Shown here: piece after piece, positions 21,533-32,500 of the stretch
Numbering within the stretch: position 1 is the first letter of the stretch
How the letters are laid out: every line of letters begins with the position of its first letter
Assembly (NCBI GenBank): GCA_949358305.1
Contig: OX442315.1
Coordinates: 1,798,001 to 1,862,000 of the forward strand
Length of the DNA stretch: 64,000 bases
Direction: 5' to 3'
Origin: Strigamia acuminata
Lineage: Eukaryota; Arthropoda; Chilopoda; Geophilomorpha; Linotaeniidae
The notes under the pieces: model-generated
Database searches by the model: none
Told to the model about the DNA's origin: nothing
The model's input: the letters and a program-made list of their open reading frames with translations, nothing else
Made by a program: the position numbers and the translations under genes

Positions 21533-22165
21533 ATGGATGGGGAAATACAAGTGATCGTCAAATGTAATCCAGACAATCCGAAAACAAAAATTCAAGGGGG
21601 ATGTATTCAATTAATCATTGGACCAATGTTTGCCGGAAAAACCTTGGAGCTCCTGAGACGAATGGAGACTGAAAAAAAAGAAGATTTATTATTAATCAAG
21701 TCGAAGAAGGACAATCGATACAGTAGTCATGAGATCGTTACTCATTGTGGAAAACGAAAAATAGCTCAAGTTTACACGAAGTTGATGGATGCAAGAGAGA
21801 TGGCAATGAATTACGCAATTATCGGAATTGATGAAGGTCAATTTTTTGACGATTTGATCCAGTTCTCTGAGGAAATGGCTGAAGAAGGAAAGATCATTAT
21901 TGTTGCTGCATTAGATGGAGATTATCAGAAAAAACCTTTTGGTCAAATATGTCAAATGGTTCCACGATCCGAGATTATAACCAAGCTTTATGCGAACTGC
22001 CAATTCTGTAGATTTCCTGCTTCATTCACAAAAAGAATTTCCAACGATAAGGAAATAGAAGTAATTGGCGGAACTGACAAATATGTGGCCACTTGTAGAA
22101 AATGTTTCAATTCAAATGTAAATATGAATAAACTAATGAATAAACCTGAGTATAAAAACCACTAA
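21533..22165 (+). CDS. tk: Thymidine kinase, TK1 (type II) family
   Basis: Phosphorylates thymidine to dTMP using ATP, the salvage route to dTTP. I choose ATG 21533 (210 aa). An in-frame ATG at 21503 would add ten unlike residues, and a TTTTTATCCAG between them could be a splice acceptor. P-loop GPMFAGKT is at 30-37, the DEGQFF magnesium/base motif is near 100-105, and zinc-binding pairs are CQFC (about 155-158) and CRKC (about 187-190). The TK1 lasso loop is EVIGGTDKY. All key residues are present. It lacks the C-terminal KEN-box extension of vertebrate cell-cycle TK1, as viral and some invertebrate enzymes do. No intron within the kinase domain, unlike typical animal TK1 genes. Together with dUTPase it forms a dTTP-supply pair. 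Confidence 0.92.
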   Translation: MDGEIQVIVKCNPDNPKTKIQGGCIQLIIGPMFAGKTLELLRRMETEKKEDLLLIKSKKDNRYSSHEIVTHCGKRKIAQVYTKLMDAREMAMNYAIIGIDEGQFFDDLIQFSEEMAEEGKIIIVAALDGDYQKKPFGQICQMVPRSEIITKLYANCQFCRFPASFTKRISNDKEIEVIGGTDKYVATCRKCFNSNVNMNKLMNKPEYKNH

Positions 22166-22689
22166 ATTACAAAAATTGAAAATAATAGAGATTTTTTTAT
22201 ATTACTGAGATTTTTTGACATTTTAGAGTTGGAATAAACTTTATTGCATTATGGTAAATTTTATTCTATAGCAGTTAAGTATGATGTTTGTCGTGCAATT
22301 AACTGATTTATTCTTCTTGAAGTTAAGCTGTTTTAAACTGTGCAAATAAAAATAAATAATTGCATTTCCGAAATATGTATTTGTAGATCACAGAAGATAA
22401 CATGGTGACAGTATTAAAAGATAGACCGAGCAAATAATGGTAGATAAACTTAAAAGAGCTAAACTGAAGGGATGTTTGTTTGCCCACTATTGTACAGCCC
22501 AGTTGTAATCTTTTATTAACAAATGAATCACTTTTTCCAAGTTGCCATAAGTACAATACGGTATCTAGAAAGTGTTAGGAATAAAAAAAAAACGTTTTTG
22601 TCCCCAGTTTTATAATATTTTGTTTTCTTGGATTGTTCTTTCTTCTTGTCATTGTGTTAAAATTTTTTATTTCGGCACAATTTGAAGTG

Positions 22690-23720
22690 TTCAGACTCCA
22701 TTCACTCCTCCTTGTGAAAATTTGAAAATGTGATGTACAAACGCACGTCGTGATTCCTATATAAATCTATGTAAAATAAAACACCATGTATATTTTCTCT
22801 TACCGGATGACTGCGATTTCTTGACTAAACAATTCATATCGAGATTCACCAATCAATTTGTCACGTGCGGGTGCAGCAAAACCGAGCAAGACCACCGCAA
22901 GATCTCTTATCACTCTGCGTTGCTAAAACAGGGCTTTGTTGGACGACTTTAATTTGATGTCTCCTGCTGGTGTTGTGATTGGCGCTGTTGTGTATTCGAC
23001 CTTCATCGTGGCCAATCAAAGTGCGCATGCAGACCCGCCGCTCGGAAGGGCGTTCAAACTCCACACGCACCATCACTAAATTTGCCACCCCGAGACAGGA
23101 TGTAGAAGCCCCCCGCTGAACGCGTCTACACAATACTTGCTTGTTTATGTTCCTGGGCCCAGATTGGCTGTTCCGTGCGCTACTCCTGAGAACCAGGGGT
23201 ATTTTTAACAAATTACATCTTTTTCTTACCGACTCCATGTACCAATTGAGGATCGAGAATAAGGCTCAAGAATTTCCCTTTGTGAGCACAACACCACTAG
23301 TTACACTTTCAACTCGGCAATCTACTGTCATAACTTTGCCGCCATAACTAACTCACCTGTAAGACCGTTGACAGCGCCACCGTTTCCTCTAACAAGAAGT
23401 CATCACATGTCTATGGATTTCCGCAGAATGATTAAGAAAGAGTTTAAGCTATTTTGTTTCAATTTTAACTTAACTTCAATTTTATTGTTCAATTTTACAT
23501 TGTTAGTTTTGTTGTTTCTATTTCCTCTTCTTTGTAATTGCTCCCTGGTTGGGTCCTAATTGAGGGGATAATGTTGGAGTGTTCTGACTTCGCGCACTCT
23601 CTCACAAAGGCACGTTGCAATTCCTATGTAAATCTATGTTAAATAAAACATTCATATAAATTTATACTTACTCGGTGGCTGCCATTTCTTGACTAAACAA
23701 TGTAAATCAAAATTCATTAA
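22690..23720. mobile_element. Possible small LTR-type (TRIM-like) element
   Basis: Two diverged direct repeats of about 150 bp flank about 730 bp. Left copy is about 22690-22850, right copy about 23574-23720. Both start near TGTTC.GACT and share TTCCTAT.TAAATCTATGT.AAATAAAACA and TTTCTTGACTAAACAAT. A purine-rich TTGAGGGGATAATG precedes the right copy. The interior is GC-richer without a long ORF. Compatible with an old TRIM or solo-deleted LTR element; the ends are not exact. Confidence 0.4.
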
Positions 23721-24570
23721 TTTAAACCACGTAGAAACACTTTACAATTTATAAAATTATACACGATGTAAAAAAGAAAATAGAAATGCAAGATGAATTA
23801 CAATAGTTTTCTCTTTTTATTTTTAAGATTGACATGACCTTTAATTTATTCGCTATGGAGTTTATAAATATTTAATAAGAAAGGAGGTCGCTTATCAATA
23901 AAATGATAATAATTAAATCCTTTAATTTTTTTTTGTATTGTATTTAATGAAATGTTTATACTATTCCTATAAATTATCCTAATTGATTATTACAATTATA
24001 ATTATTATTGATGAATAGTATGACCACTTAATTATTTAAATTAAAGTAAATTCTAATAAAATTTGACTTGAAGAATTGTAAAATAATTAATTGTTCATAT
24101 TTTCCACCAGAAAAGAAAATGCTAATGTTAGTGTAATATTTTTCTGGATTATCAAGCACTTCAATTGGCATGCGTACATCATTTTGTTATGTGATGCAAA
24201 ATGATGTTAGGAAATGTCTATTCACATTATTATTTTCAAACACGCTTGAATTATAAATGCTCCAAAAAATCAAATAAATCAGAATTATGATATCGAGACG
24301 GTAATATTTTGTTTTCTATTTTATTTTCGGGCATTTATTTATTTCACGAAACTCTAATTTGTGAGTTTGCAAAAATAATGATTTACTAATATATTTTGCA
24401 GCTTTCGAAGGTAAATTATACGAACTCTGAATCTCCGAACTCTGAAGTCTGATTAGCTTTACAACAGCTTTACAAAGGTACAGGAATACACCAAGCGTGT
24501 GGTGCCACTGTCATCGCAATTTTCATCACTTCTGTTCGAAACACATCAATCTGTTGAACCATTGACGATC
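23721..24570. other. AT-rich spacer
   Basis: No gene seen. Very AT-rich, with probable promoter and 5' leader of the following gene. No clear TATA box could be singled out. Confidence 0.4.
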
Positions 24571-25761
24571 ATGGATAAAAATATCAAATTTATGCTTCCA
24601 CTCCTTGGACTCGAACGTTTAGCTTTGATCAAAACTGCAGTTAATTTATGGAGATGCAGTGTGTCGGACATATCTCTCAAAACTGAAAACTCTTTTATAA
24701 ATAATATTCATCATTTGAATGAAAACTGGTGTGACATTGAAAAAATTATTTGTCAAAAATTTTCCGATCTAGTTTTACCGCTAATCTTTCAACAACAGCT
24801 ACAAGACATCATCCGATTTACGGGAGAGGAATTACGTAAGTGGCTGAATTTGTTGTACATCACTCTCAATGACCAGAATAGTAGTGTGCTAGATGAGAAT
24901 TGTATCAGTTTGCTTAAAATAATAGACTGCGTAAAGCACGTGGAGTGGACACTGCATGGAAAAATCGATTTTATACAAACGATGCGAGTATTGTCTTCAC
25001 TCGAAGCAAAATTTACCCTGAATGAAAGATGCAAGATTTCGTATATATTTTGTGTGCAAGATGTAATCGAAGTAACCTGGAGACAGTTTTCAAATCAAAT
25101 CACTGTGACTGAGCCAACCGAGATTGTGTCATTTTGGACAGATGTGATGAAGAGAGAAACAATAAGCACGTACAGGAAGTACGAGTTGCTTCATGGATTC
25201 TTGTGGTGTGATAACGAAAGCGCGATAAAGTTCATGTGGTCTACATTTACAAACGACGAAAAAGATATATTTTTGAACTCAAGTCGCTTTCTTCGATTGA
25301 TAATAAATGCGAAACATGACTACTGCAAACATAGCTTCTTCTGTCAGTTGCCTTTACTGTTGAATGATCAACAACTGGATATTTATTTTTCAATTGCTGG
25401 AGTTGGAGCATTAGTATTGAAAGAATGTATTGAAGATTGGGTGTATTTGGATCTCTTCATTCCTGCGGCTAATCGTGTTCGTACAAGACTCGTTCTTGGC
25501 GAATTCCGATGTTTACTTATACAGATTGTGGAACACATCGTGAGAAATCCTGCAGATGACAGATACAAAGAGTGTTTAGAGGATTTATGGACGAAGGCTT
25601 CGCGCGTGTTTCGAGACTTGTTTATATTTTTGGAATTTGTATCGAGTTTTGAGTATACGGTGATGTTACACAAAGTGCAAGATCAGCGGAGTGTTGGGTT
25701 GATAGTTAACGATATGCCAATGGGTATTAGAGACAGGTATTTGTCAGCTTTATCAAATTAA
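24571..25761 (+). CDS. Hypothetical all-helical protein, 396 aa
   Basis: Unrecognised family. The frame is open from 24499, but the first ATG is 24571 (MDKNIKFMLPLLGLERLALI). The sequence is hydrophobic/charged alternating and almost certainly all-alpha, with many Trp and Cys and no low complexity. It reads like a solenoid or death-fold-type scaffold. No membrane segment, signal peptide or metal motif. A 10-kb interval separates it from the FEM1 gene, and the style (single exon, similar base composition) is alike. A relation to chelicerate ankyrin-gene N-terminal domains is only an impression. Confidence 0.55.
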   Translation: MDKNIKFMLPLLGLERLALIKTAVNLWRCSVSDISLKTENSFINNIHHLNENWCDIEKIICQKFSDLVLPLIFQQQLQDIIRFTGEELRKWLNLLYITLNDQNSSVLDENCISLLKIIDCVKHVEWTLHGKIDFIQTMRVLSSLEAKFTLNERCKISYIFCVQDVIEVTWRQFSNQITVTEPTEIVSFWTDVMKRETISTYRKYELLHGFLWCDNESAIKFMWSTFTNDEKDIFLNSSRFLRLIINAKHDYCKHSFFCQLPLLLNDQQLDIYFSIAGVGALVLKECIEDWVYLDLFIPAANRVRTRLVLGEFRCLLIQIVEHIVRNPADDRYKECLEDLWTKASRVFRDLFIFLEFVSSFEYTVMLHKVQDQRSVGLIVNDMPMGIRDRYLSALSN

Positions 25762-26306
25762 ACTAAAAATTTCTTTCTTTTTTTTTTAAAAAAAAATGTT
25801 TATTACGTTTTTATTTACTATTTAGTAATAACAAACTCAGATATGAGTTGAGAAACTGTTAACACGACTTTGTGTAAACCATAATTTTTAAAAACTTTAA
25901 TAAAATATATACTTTACCTGTTAAACGTTTATCATTTCACATGTAAACGAGGAATAATTAAGATTGATACAAACTCTAAGCCTGATTGTACCAACGTTTT
26001 GCTTGCGTTTCTTAAGATGTTCTATAGGTGTATTCGTATATTTAAGAAGCTTGATGTAAATTAATTAATTAATTTTATTAATCGTTTTGTTTTACGCTTG
26101 TCTACAACTACATTGAAGCAGTCACTTTTAGCTCCACCGCTCTTGTCGCTTGGAGTCTTCCTCACTCCAATTCCGTTTAAAATGCTCATTTGTTAATTTG
26201 TGACGCCGGCGATTGCAGCGCCATCTGTGTCAGTAAACACCTACGAACATAGGTATGAAACGAATGGTCATGTATCGAGTCTACTCTTTTTTTACATCCA
26301 ACACCA

Positions 26307-26578
26307 TTAATTTGAATCATCAGGAACGACCATTTTATTGCTCACAAGCTCATCGAGACACTCTATCCTTAGAACTTCAGCTGGAGGTAGTGGCGACTCC
26401 AAACGCCGTCGCTTCGAACGGTGTTTGTCACGTTTGACACGTTTGACGATTAAATTAATTCTCGGTTTGTTGATTGGAATATTTATCTCTTGGTTCGTTG
26501 GAATATTTATCTCTTGGTTCGTTGGAATATTTATCTCTTGGTTCGTTGGAATATTTATCTCTTGGTTCGTTGGAATAT
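26307..26578 (-). pseudogene. 3' end of large coiled-coil gene, cut off by gypsy insertion
   Basis: On the minus strand this encodes four more copies of the NQEINIPT octapeptide, then a basic tail (KRVKRDKHRSKRRRLE), and ends VVPDDSN at TAA 26307-26309. It is the natural C-terminus of the gene whose main body lies at 36066-40777. Codon phase across the empty site (one copy of the ATAT duplication) is preserved, as shown by position arithmetic. It is now separated from its start by 9.5 kb of retrotransposon. The basic cluster looks like a nuclear localisation or nucleic-acid-binding tail. Confidence 0.8.
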
Positions 26579-27086
26579 TGTTACGTGGCCAGACTGACTA
26601 CTGTTTGACCACGTAAATACTTATTATATTATAACTGGGGGTTTGTAATTGCATTAAGTTAAGCTAACATTTAAACTGTGTTGCTAACAAGAAGGAACTG
26701 AAGAGGACTCATTGTATTATTATTAAAATATAACAGTATGTTTATTAAACCATAAATACAATCTGAAAACAAATATAATTTAACTTAAACTAAATTCTAA
26801 AACTATCTTAAGAATAACCTAAGACTAAATAAGCATGAATAACTTTTGGGATGGGAAAACCTAGAGATGCCACAGCAATAACTGCTTGTCAACCTCTGTC
26901 CCAATTTGGCTCTTGTCAAACATTAAATAGAGCTCGATCGTTCTATTATTCCGTGATAGGTAAAGTCATTACCTCATCCGCTTAAGGCGGGCTCTGGTGA
27001 GAGTTTTAGGGGTTATTCTCTAATGATTAACTACGGAAGCGAGGTGGCGACAGCTGATTCACAGCGTGCTCGTCCACCGCGTAACA
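26579..27086 (-). repeat. 3' LTR of gypsy element
   Basis: 508 bp, TGTTACG...CGTAACA. In element orientation it is preceded by polypurine tract AAAGGAGGGGGC (complement of 27087-27098). Confidence 0.95.
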
Positions 27087-27098
27087 GCCCCCTCCTTT
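27087..27098 (-). other. Polypurine tract
   Basis: On the minus strand AAAGGAGGGGGC abuts the 3' LTR, the expected primer site for plus-strand DNA synthesis. Confidence 0.75.
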
Positions 27099-27580
27099 AG
27101 CTTTTTCGGACTCTCGAAAACAAAATACCTAAATAATTAACCCAATTAGCTAACCATGTTATTCATGTCTATAAGTCTGTTTCCCATGTTATTCATGCTT
27201 TTACATAATTCACACTTCATTTCAAACAATAAAATAATCAAACACAATTTCAAACTATGAAATCAAATGATATGTCAATTTCAACACAATACACTCTATA
27301 AAGATAACTCTTTTTGATGTTTTTCTCACTTATATTAATTTTTTTTGTTTACAGTTTTCCTATTTTCTATACAAACTAATAATTCAAAGAAATAATGCAT
27401 CACATTCAATGTAAATGAAAAATAAAAACAATTACAAAATCAAAAAATAATATTAAATTCAAAATAATGAAAGAAATTCGATGTCTCTGCTCGCTCCAGT
27501 ATACCTGGGCTCACATCATTGACAAAACAATGAAACAAATAATACAAAAAAAAAATATACACACAACACTTAATGTCCAA

Positions 27581-28942
27581 TTAAGGCTGGTTTTCCTCCT
27601 TTTCGAATGGGATCAACTTCTCGTGTAAGATCTCGTACACTATACGCTGGCGCAAATCGATGGGATGGCCATGGCGCATGTTGTCCCTGTCTTCGATATA
27701 TCGGCGGGCAAAATATAAGATAGTGGGCCCGCAGCTATCGCCGTCAAGCTGCTGCATGCGGGGTGGGTCCCACTTCTCATAGCCCCGTGGAAACACCATT
27801 CCAGCTCCGACAATACAATTATGCACTCGCTCCCAAGCAGGGCAACTAAAAGTGAGAACCCCGCTCGGATCATAAAGCGTTACCTGTGTTGGAAATTTGG
27901 TCCAATCGACCACAAACAATTGCCAGTGATCGACTTCTGGTATCGGGAAAATCCAAACTGACTTCCCATAATGGTCATGGGTTTTCTTCATCCATCGCCT
28001 CGCTTCTGGAAATCGCTTAGAATCCAGTATCATTTCGACAAAGTCGACTCTAACTGCCCATACTCGTTCGTTAAATTTTGCGAGCATTCGCAAATAATGG
28101 TCGATTATACTTGGATGAACCCAAGCCCTTTCACCTGGCGCAAGATGTCCAAGAGACGCCATTTCACTGTTGGTTATTATTATGGACGGGTCATCTGACA
28201 TGGTGATCGCTGTTTCGTGCTCTGGTCGGTAACTAAAAGCTACTGTCGCTTCCAACGCCTCCATCTGTTGGTTTCCTTGCAACCGAACGCGATAAAGCAC
28301 CAATTCCTTGGGCAAAATCACACATGGGTCCAATTTGGATTCCCTGCGCCCGAGTACTGTCGCTCGTTGGATATTGCGACGAATCTTAGCCTCGTGTTGC
28401 AACAGCTTATCTGCTGCTCGAAACCATGCTTCGAACACCAAACGTCCATCAAGGCCTTTCAGACCTTTTTTCCTCACTTCTTCAGTCATACAGCGCTGCT
28501 CTAATCTTAGTTCGCTAAGGCGCTTTTCATTCCGAGAAATTGTTTTCTTCGCCTGCTTCTGAATGACCTGAAGCCCTTTATTGGTGAATGCGCGTTTCTC
28601 CGCTGTATCCGCAGTTCGTCTTCTTTGCAGACAACGCTTACGCCGCGCTATTTTGTTTAGCTGCACAGTCGTCAATGGTGCATCATGCTCTTTTGGCCGC
28701 GCACCAAGCTCCTTTCGTTCGGAAAATGGGCGTTTAAATGTTACTAGCTCAGACAATTGTTTAATAGGAACCGTTGCAATGTCTTCCTCCTCAGCCAAGA
28801 CATCCAAATGCTCCAACTCTGAATTCCTATCATATAAATCGAACATCTGGGTTGAAACCCCCGAACACACGGAAATATTGTCGTCTTCGTCTGAGCTGTC
28901 TTTCACGTCCATCCGACTAAATTTTCCCGTCATATTGTCCAT
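27581..28942 (-). CDS. Third ORF: Ulp1/adenain-like C48 cysteine protease
   Basis: 453 aa with its own ATG, 563 bp downstream of the pol stop and inside the same LTR element. The C-terminal domain has the full C48 catalytic set in the right order and spacing: H339 (VDHWQLFVVDW), D358 (TLYDPSG), Q397/Q398 and C404 (QQLDGDSCGP). These enzymes remove SUMO or ubiquitin-like tags, or in adenoviruses and Polintons mature virion proteins. Residues 1-110 are acidic and disordered, and 110-200 basic coiled coil (KKTISRNEKRLSELRLEQRC). It occupies the position where env lies in infectious gypsy elements; no signal peptide or membrane segment is present, so it is not an env. The active-site set suggests function is maintained. 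Role in the retrotransposon is unknown: Gag maturation or de-SUMOylation of host factors are both possible. Confidence 0.88.
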   Translation of the reverse strand: MDNMTGKFSRMDVKDSSDEDDNISVCSGVSTQMFDLYDRNSELEHLDVLAEEEDIATVPIKQLSELVTFKRPFSERKELGARPKEHDAPLTTVQLNKIARRKRCLQRRRTADTAEKRAFTNKGLQVIQKQAKKTISRNEKRLSELRLEQRCMTEEVRKKGLKGLDGRLVFEAWFRAADKLLQHEAKIRRNIQRATVLGRRESKLDPCVILPKELVLYRVRLQGNQQMEALEATVAFSYRPEHETAITMSDDPSIIITNSEMASLGHLAPGERAWVHPSIIDHYLRMLAKFNERVWAVRVDFVEMILDSKRFPEARRWMKKTHDHYGKSVWIFPIPEVDHWQLFVVDWTKFPTQVTLYDPSGVLTFSCPAWERVHNCIVGAGMVFPRGYEKWDPPRMQQLDGDSCGPTILYFARRYIEDRDNMRHGHPIDLRQRIVYEILHEKLIPFEKEENQP

Positions 28943-29505
28943 TCAAGTCTATTATGTGCAAAAATAAATTAAATTCATTAATTAAAATTCATTAATGGCC
29001 AATACAATTCATGTTCACAATCAATTTGTCTAAATTTCATTAATTTTCTAACTTTATACAATATTCAAATTATTTCATCTAAACCAATTAAATATTCATA
29101 GCTATTTCTATTAAATTCCAAAGTTAAATGCTAAGTTAACATTTCGAAAAATGTGCTAAGTTCGCTTTATTTGCTGGAAAAATGGCGATAGATTCGTTTC
29201 GTTTTGTTCACTCTCGGGACTTTTATTAATATCTTCCAAACTCCATGAAAAATGTCTTAAATCTGTTCAAATCATCAAGTAAATTCAAGTTATTCTTGGT
29301 TCACTGCAAATAACTTGCGTTCGCCTCGAAAAATAAGAAAATACAACATCAAAATCACATCACGTCTCGCCTACGTTCACTTCAACTTTCGTCAAACAAA
29401 AGTACCTACTTTCTCCAAAACTACACAAAATCCTCGTCAATCACGTCTCGAATAACAGCAATTCCCTTTGCTCACTGCAAATAACTTGCGTTCACTCAAG
29501 GAAAG

Positions 29506-32500
29506 CTAGTAAAATGCAGTGTAATCCTGGCGTGGTTGCGATCTAAGTCGTCGTGACCGGAAATCACTTTCAGCAGGACGTCGCACATGCGTATCGGCGC
29601 CAACAGCACTTGCGACACCTGGTGATGGTTTCTGCGACCGATTCTCCTTGCTTTCGTCTAGCGACGATTTTAGCAACTGATTTCGCTGTTCTAATTCAAC
29701 CTCCTTTTTCACTCGACGTGCCTCAATTTCTTTCGGCCCGTAAATTGCCTTCAGTCGCTCCTTTTCAGTTAGAGCTGGTAAATCCGACGCTTTATCTTCG
29801 GATTCAAAGAAATTCCGCAACGAAATTTGATCGTCATCATCAATAAACCTTTCCTTCGCTTCTTTTCTAGGCTTATCTCGCGAATCATCGTCCTTCTTCA
29901 CAATTTCCGCATTCTGATCGTCTTTTTGCGAATTTTCTTGCACTTCATCAGAAAATGTTACTTTCTTTGGTGGTAAATCCTGCAGAATAGTTTCTGGAAT
30001 TTCCTCTCGTGGCTTGTATGGTTTTAAACGCTCAACATTGACAATACTAGTTTTCTTTCCTGATGAATTCCTTACTTCATAATCGTTTGGCGCTGTGCGT
30101 CTAACTATTTCATATGGTCCAGAAAATGGTGGCAGGAGTTTTTCGCTCAACCCTACTTTCCTATTTGGGGTTTTCAAGTAAACTAGTTCTCCTGGTTCGA
30201 ATTCAACCACTATTCTGTCCAAATCAAATCTGCTCTTGCTCTTCTCACTCTGCCATTCTAGTCTTTCGTTGGCAATTTTCCGCATCTCCCGCATGAATCT
30301 AGAAGTGCGAAGAGTGAATTCCTTTCGTGGAAGGTTCAAGTTCACATCCACACTCAAATCAACTTCATAACCTTTCAACAAATAATATGGGGTATATCCA
30401 GTTGTTTCATGGACTGCTGAATTATAGGAGAAAATGACAAATGGTAAAAATTCATCCCAATCTGTGTGATCTTTATTAGTATAACATGTCAACATTTTGG
30501 CAAACGTTGCATTAAATCTTTCCGTCAACCCGTTGGTCCTTGGATGGTACCCGGAAGTAGATTTGTGCTGGGATTTAAACAGTGCTGATACCTCATTAAT
30601 CATTTCGTTCCTGTACTCCGTCCCCTTATCGCTGAGTATCTCGCGTGGACTTCCCTCTTTGAGCATTACCTCGAATACAAGAGTTTTCGCTGCTTCCAAC
30701 GCTGTACATGCTGGAGCCGCTCTGGCGATGACTGCACGCGACAAGTAATCAGTGATGACAAATACAAACTTATTTCCACTATTTGAAACTGGAAAGCTTC
30801 CTAACGTGTCTATACCAATCCTCTCAAACGGTCTCGAAATCGTCGACCAAGGTTGTAATAAACCTTTTTGTGGAGTGGTCATTGACTTACTTCCTGCGCA
30901 ATGTGGACAACTGAGAACGTAATTCCTTACGTCCCTGTATATCCTCGGCCAAAAGAATCTTACTCTAATTCTTTTCCACGTCTTATTTAGGCCGAGATGA
31001 GCACCTACGAGCCCGTCATGCATTTCTTCTAACACTTGCTTACGTAAATGCTGCGGTACTACTAAAAGGTTTCCTTCCATGTTTAGAGAATTGTAACTTT
31101 TCTTTCTAAACAACGTATTATCCAGGAGAACGAACTGTTTCAAAGGACGTTTCCTGTTTCTTGGAAGTTGCTCAATGTTCTCCATCGCGGTGATGATCTC
31201 CAAAATTTTCTCGTCCTTACGCTGTTCTACAGGTAAGTTGAGTTTTTCGAGAAGTAGCAAGGGAATAATTTCTTTTTCTTCCTCACCAATCTCTTCTTGG
31301 ATTCGGCTAAGAGCATCTGCGTCCGTGTGCTTCTTGCCTGACTTGTGCATCACATCGTAGTCATAATCTACCAGTTGTAAACTCCACCTGGCCAACCTAC
31401 CGTTGGGATTTTTCACCTTATTCAGCCATTGTAACGCAGAATGGTCTGTCACAATTGTAAATTTCCTACCGTAAAGATATGGTCTGTACTTGTTAATGCC
31501 GAATATTATGGCTAAACATTCTCTTTCCGTAGCTGTGTAATTTTGTTCCGCTGTACTTAATAATCGACTGGCGTAACAAATCACATGTTCTTGCTTGTTA
31601 ATACGTTGCTTCAAAATTGCACCAAGCCCATAAGCACTTGCATCCGTAGACACAATGAATGGCTCAGCGAAATTTGGATGTGCCAATACTGGTACCGTAA
31701 CTAAAGCTGTTCGTAAGGCCTTAAACGCTGTTTCCTGTGGTGGTCCCCAATCAAAAGCTTCATCTTTGCGAGTTAAGTTGGCTAAGGGCTTAGATACGTC
31801 CGCAAATCCTGGAATAAACTTTCGATAATACGAACATAAACCCAAAAACCCTCTCAACTGCTTCAAATTTGTTGGTTTTGGAAATTTAGCTACACTTTCC
31901 AAATTACGTGGATCAGGTGACACTCCATCAGAATCAACAATGTGGCCTAAATATTTGATGGTATTAGTACCAAACGTACATTTGCTGAGTTTAACCTTTA
32001 AGTTTGCCAACCGCAGCTTGCTGAAGACAGCATCGAGATCCTCCAGATGCTGATCAAAAGTCTTCGAGAAGATTATAAGGTCGTCAATATAAGCTATACA
32101 GACCTTGCCAAGAAGATTACCAAGCACCTTGTTCATCAATTTTTGAAACGCAGCTGGGCTATTACATAATCCCATTCCTAGGACGTTAAACTCAAAATGT
32201 CCGCTTGAAGTGGTAAACGCTGTTTTTTCACGATCTTGTTCATCTATTTCGACTTGATAATATCCTTGAATAAGATCCATCATCGAAAAATACTGGGCCC
32301 CTGCCAGTTGATCTAAGGTGTCATCAATCCTGGGCAGTGGGTATACCATTTTCTTTGTGATCGCGTTTAACCTCCTCCAATCGACACAAAATCTCCATTT
32401 ACCGTCTCTTTTCTTGATGAGCAGTACTGGTGCACTCCATGGACTTTCTGATTCCCTAATGACTCCCATCTCAAGCAACTTTCTGGTCTCTTCTGCCTCT

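Noticed and set aside
27581-28942. Env gene of an infectious gypsy-type element
   Set aside because: No signal peptide, fusion peptide or membrane anchor; the sequence is a C48-type protease.
28217-28967. Plus-strand frames opposite the C48 protease
   Set aside because: Antisense shadows; the minus frame has conserved catalytic residues.
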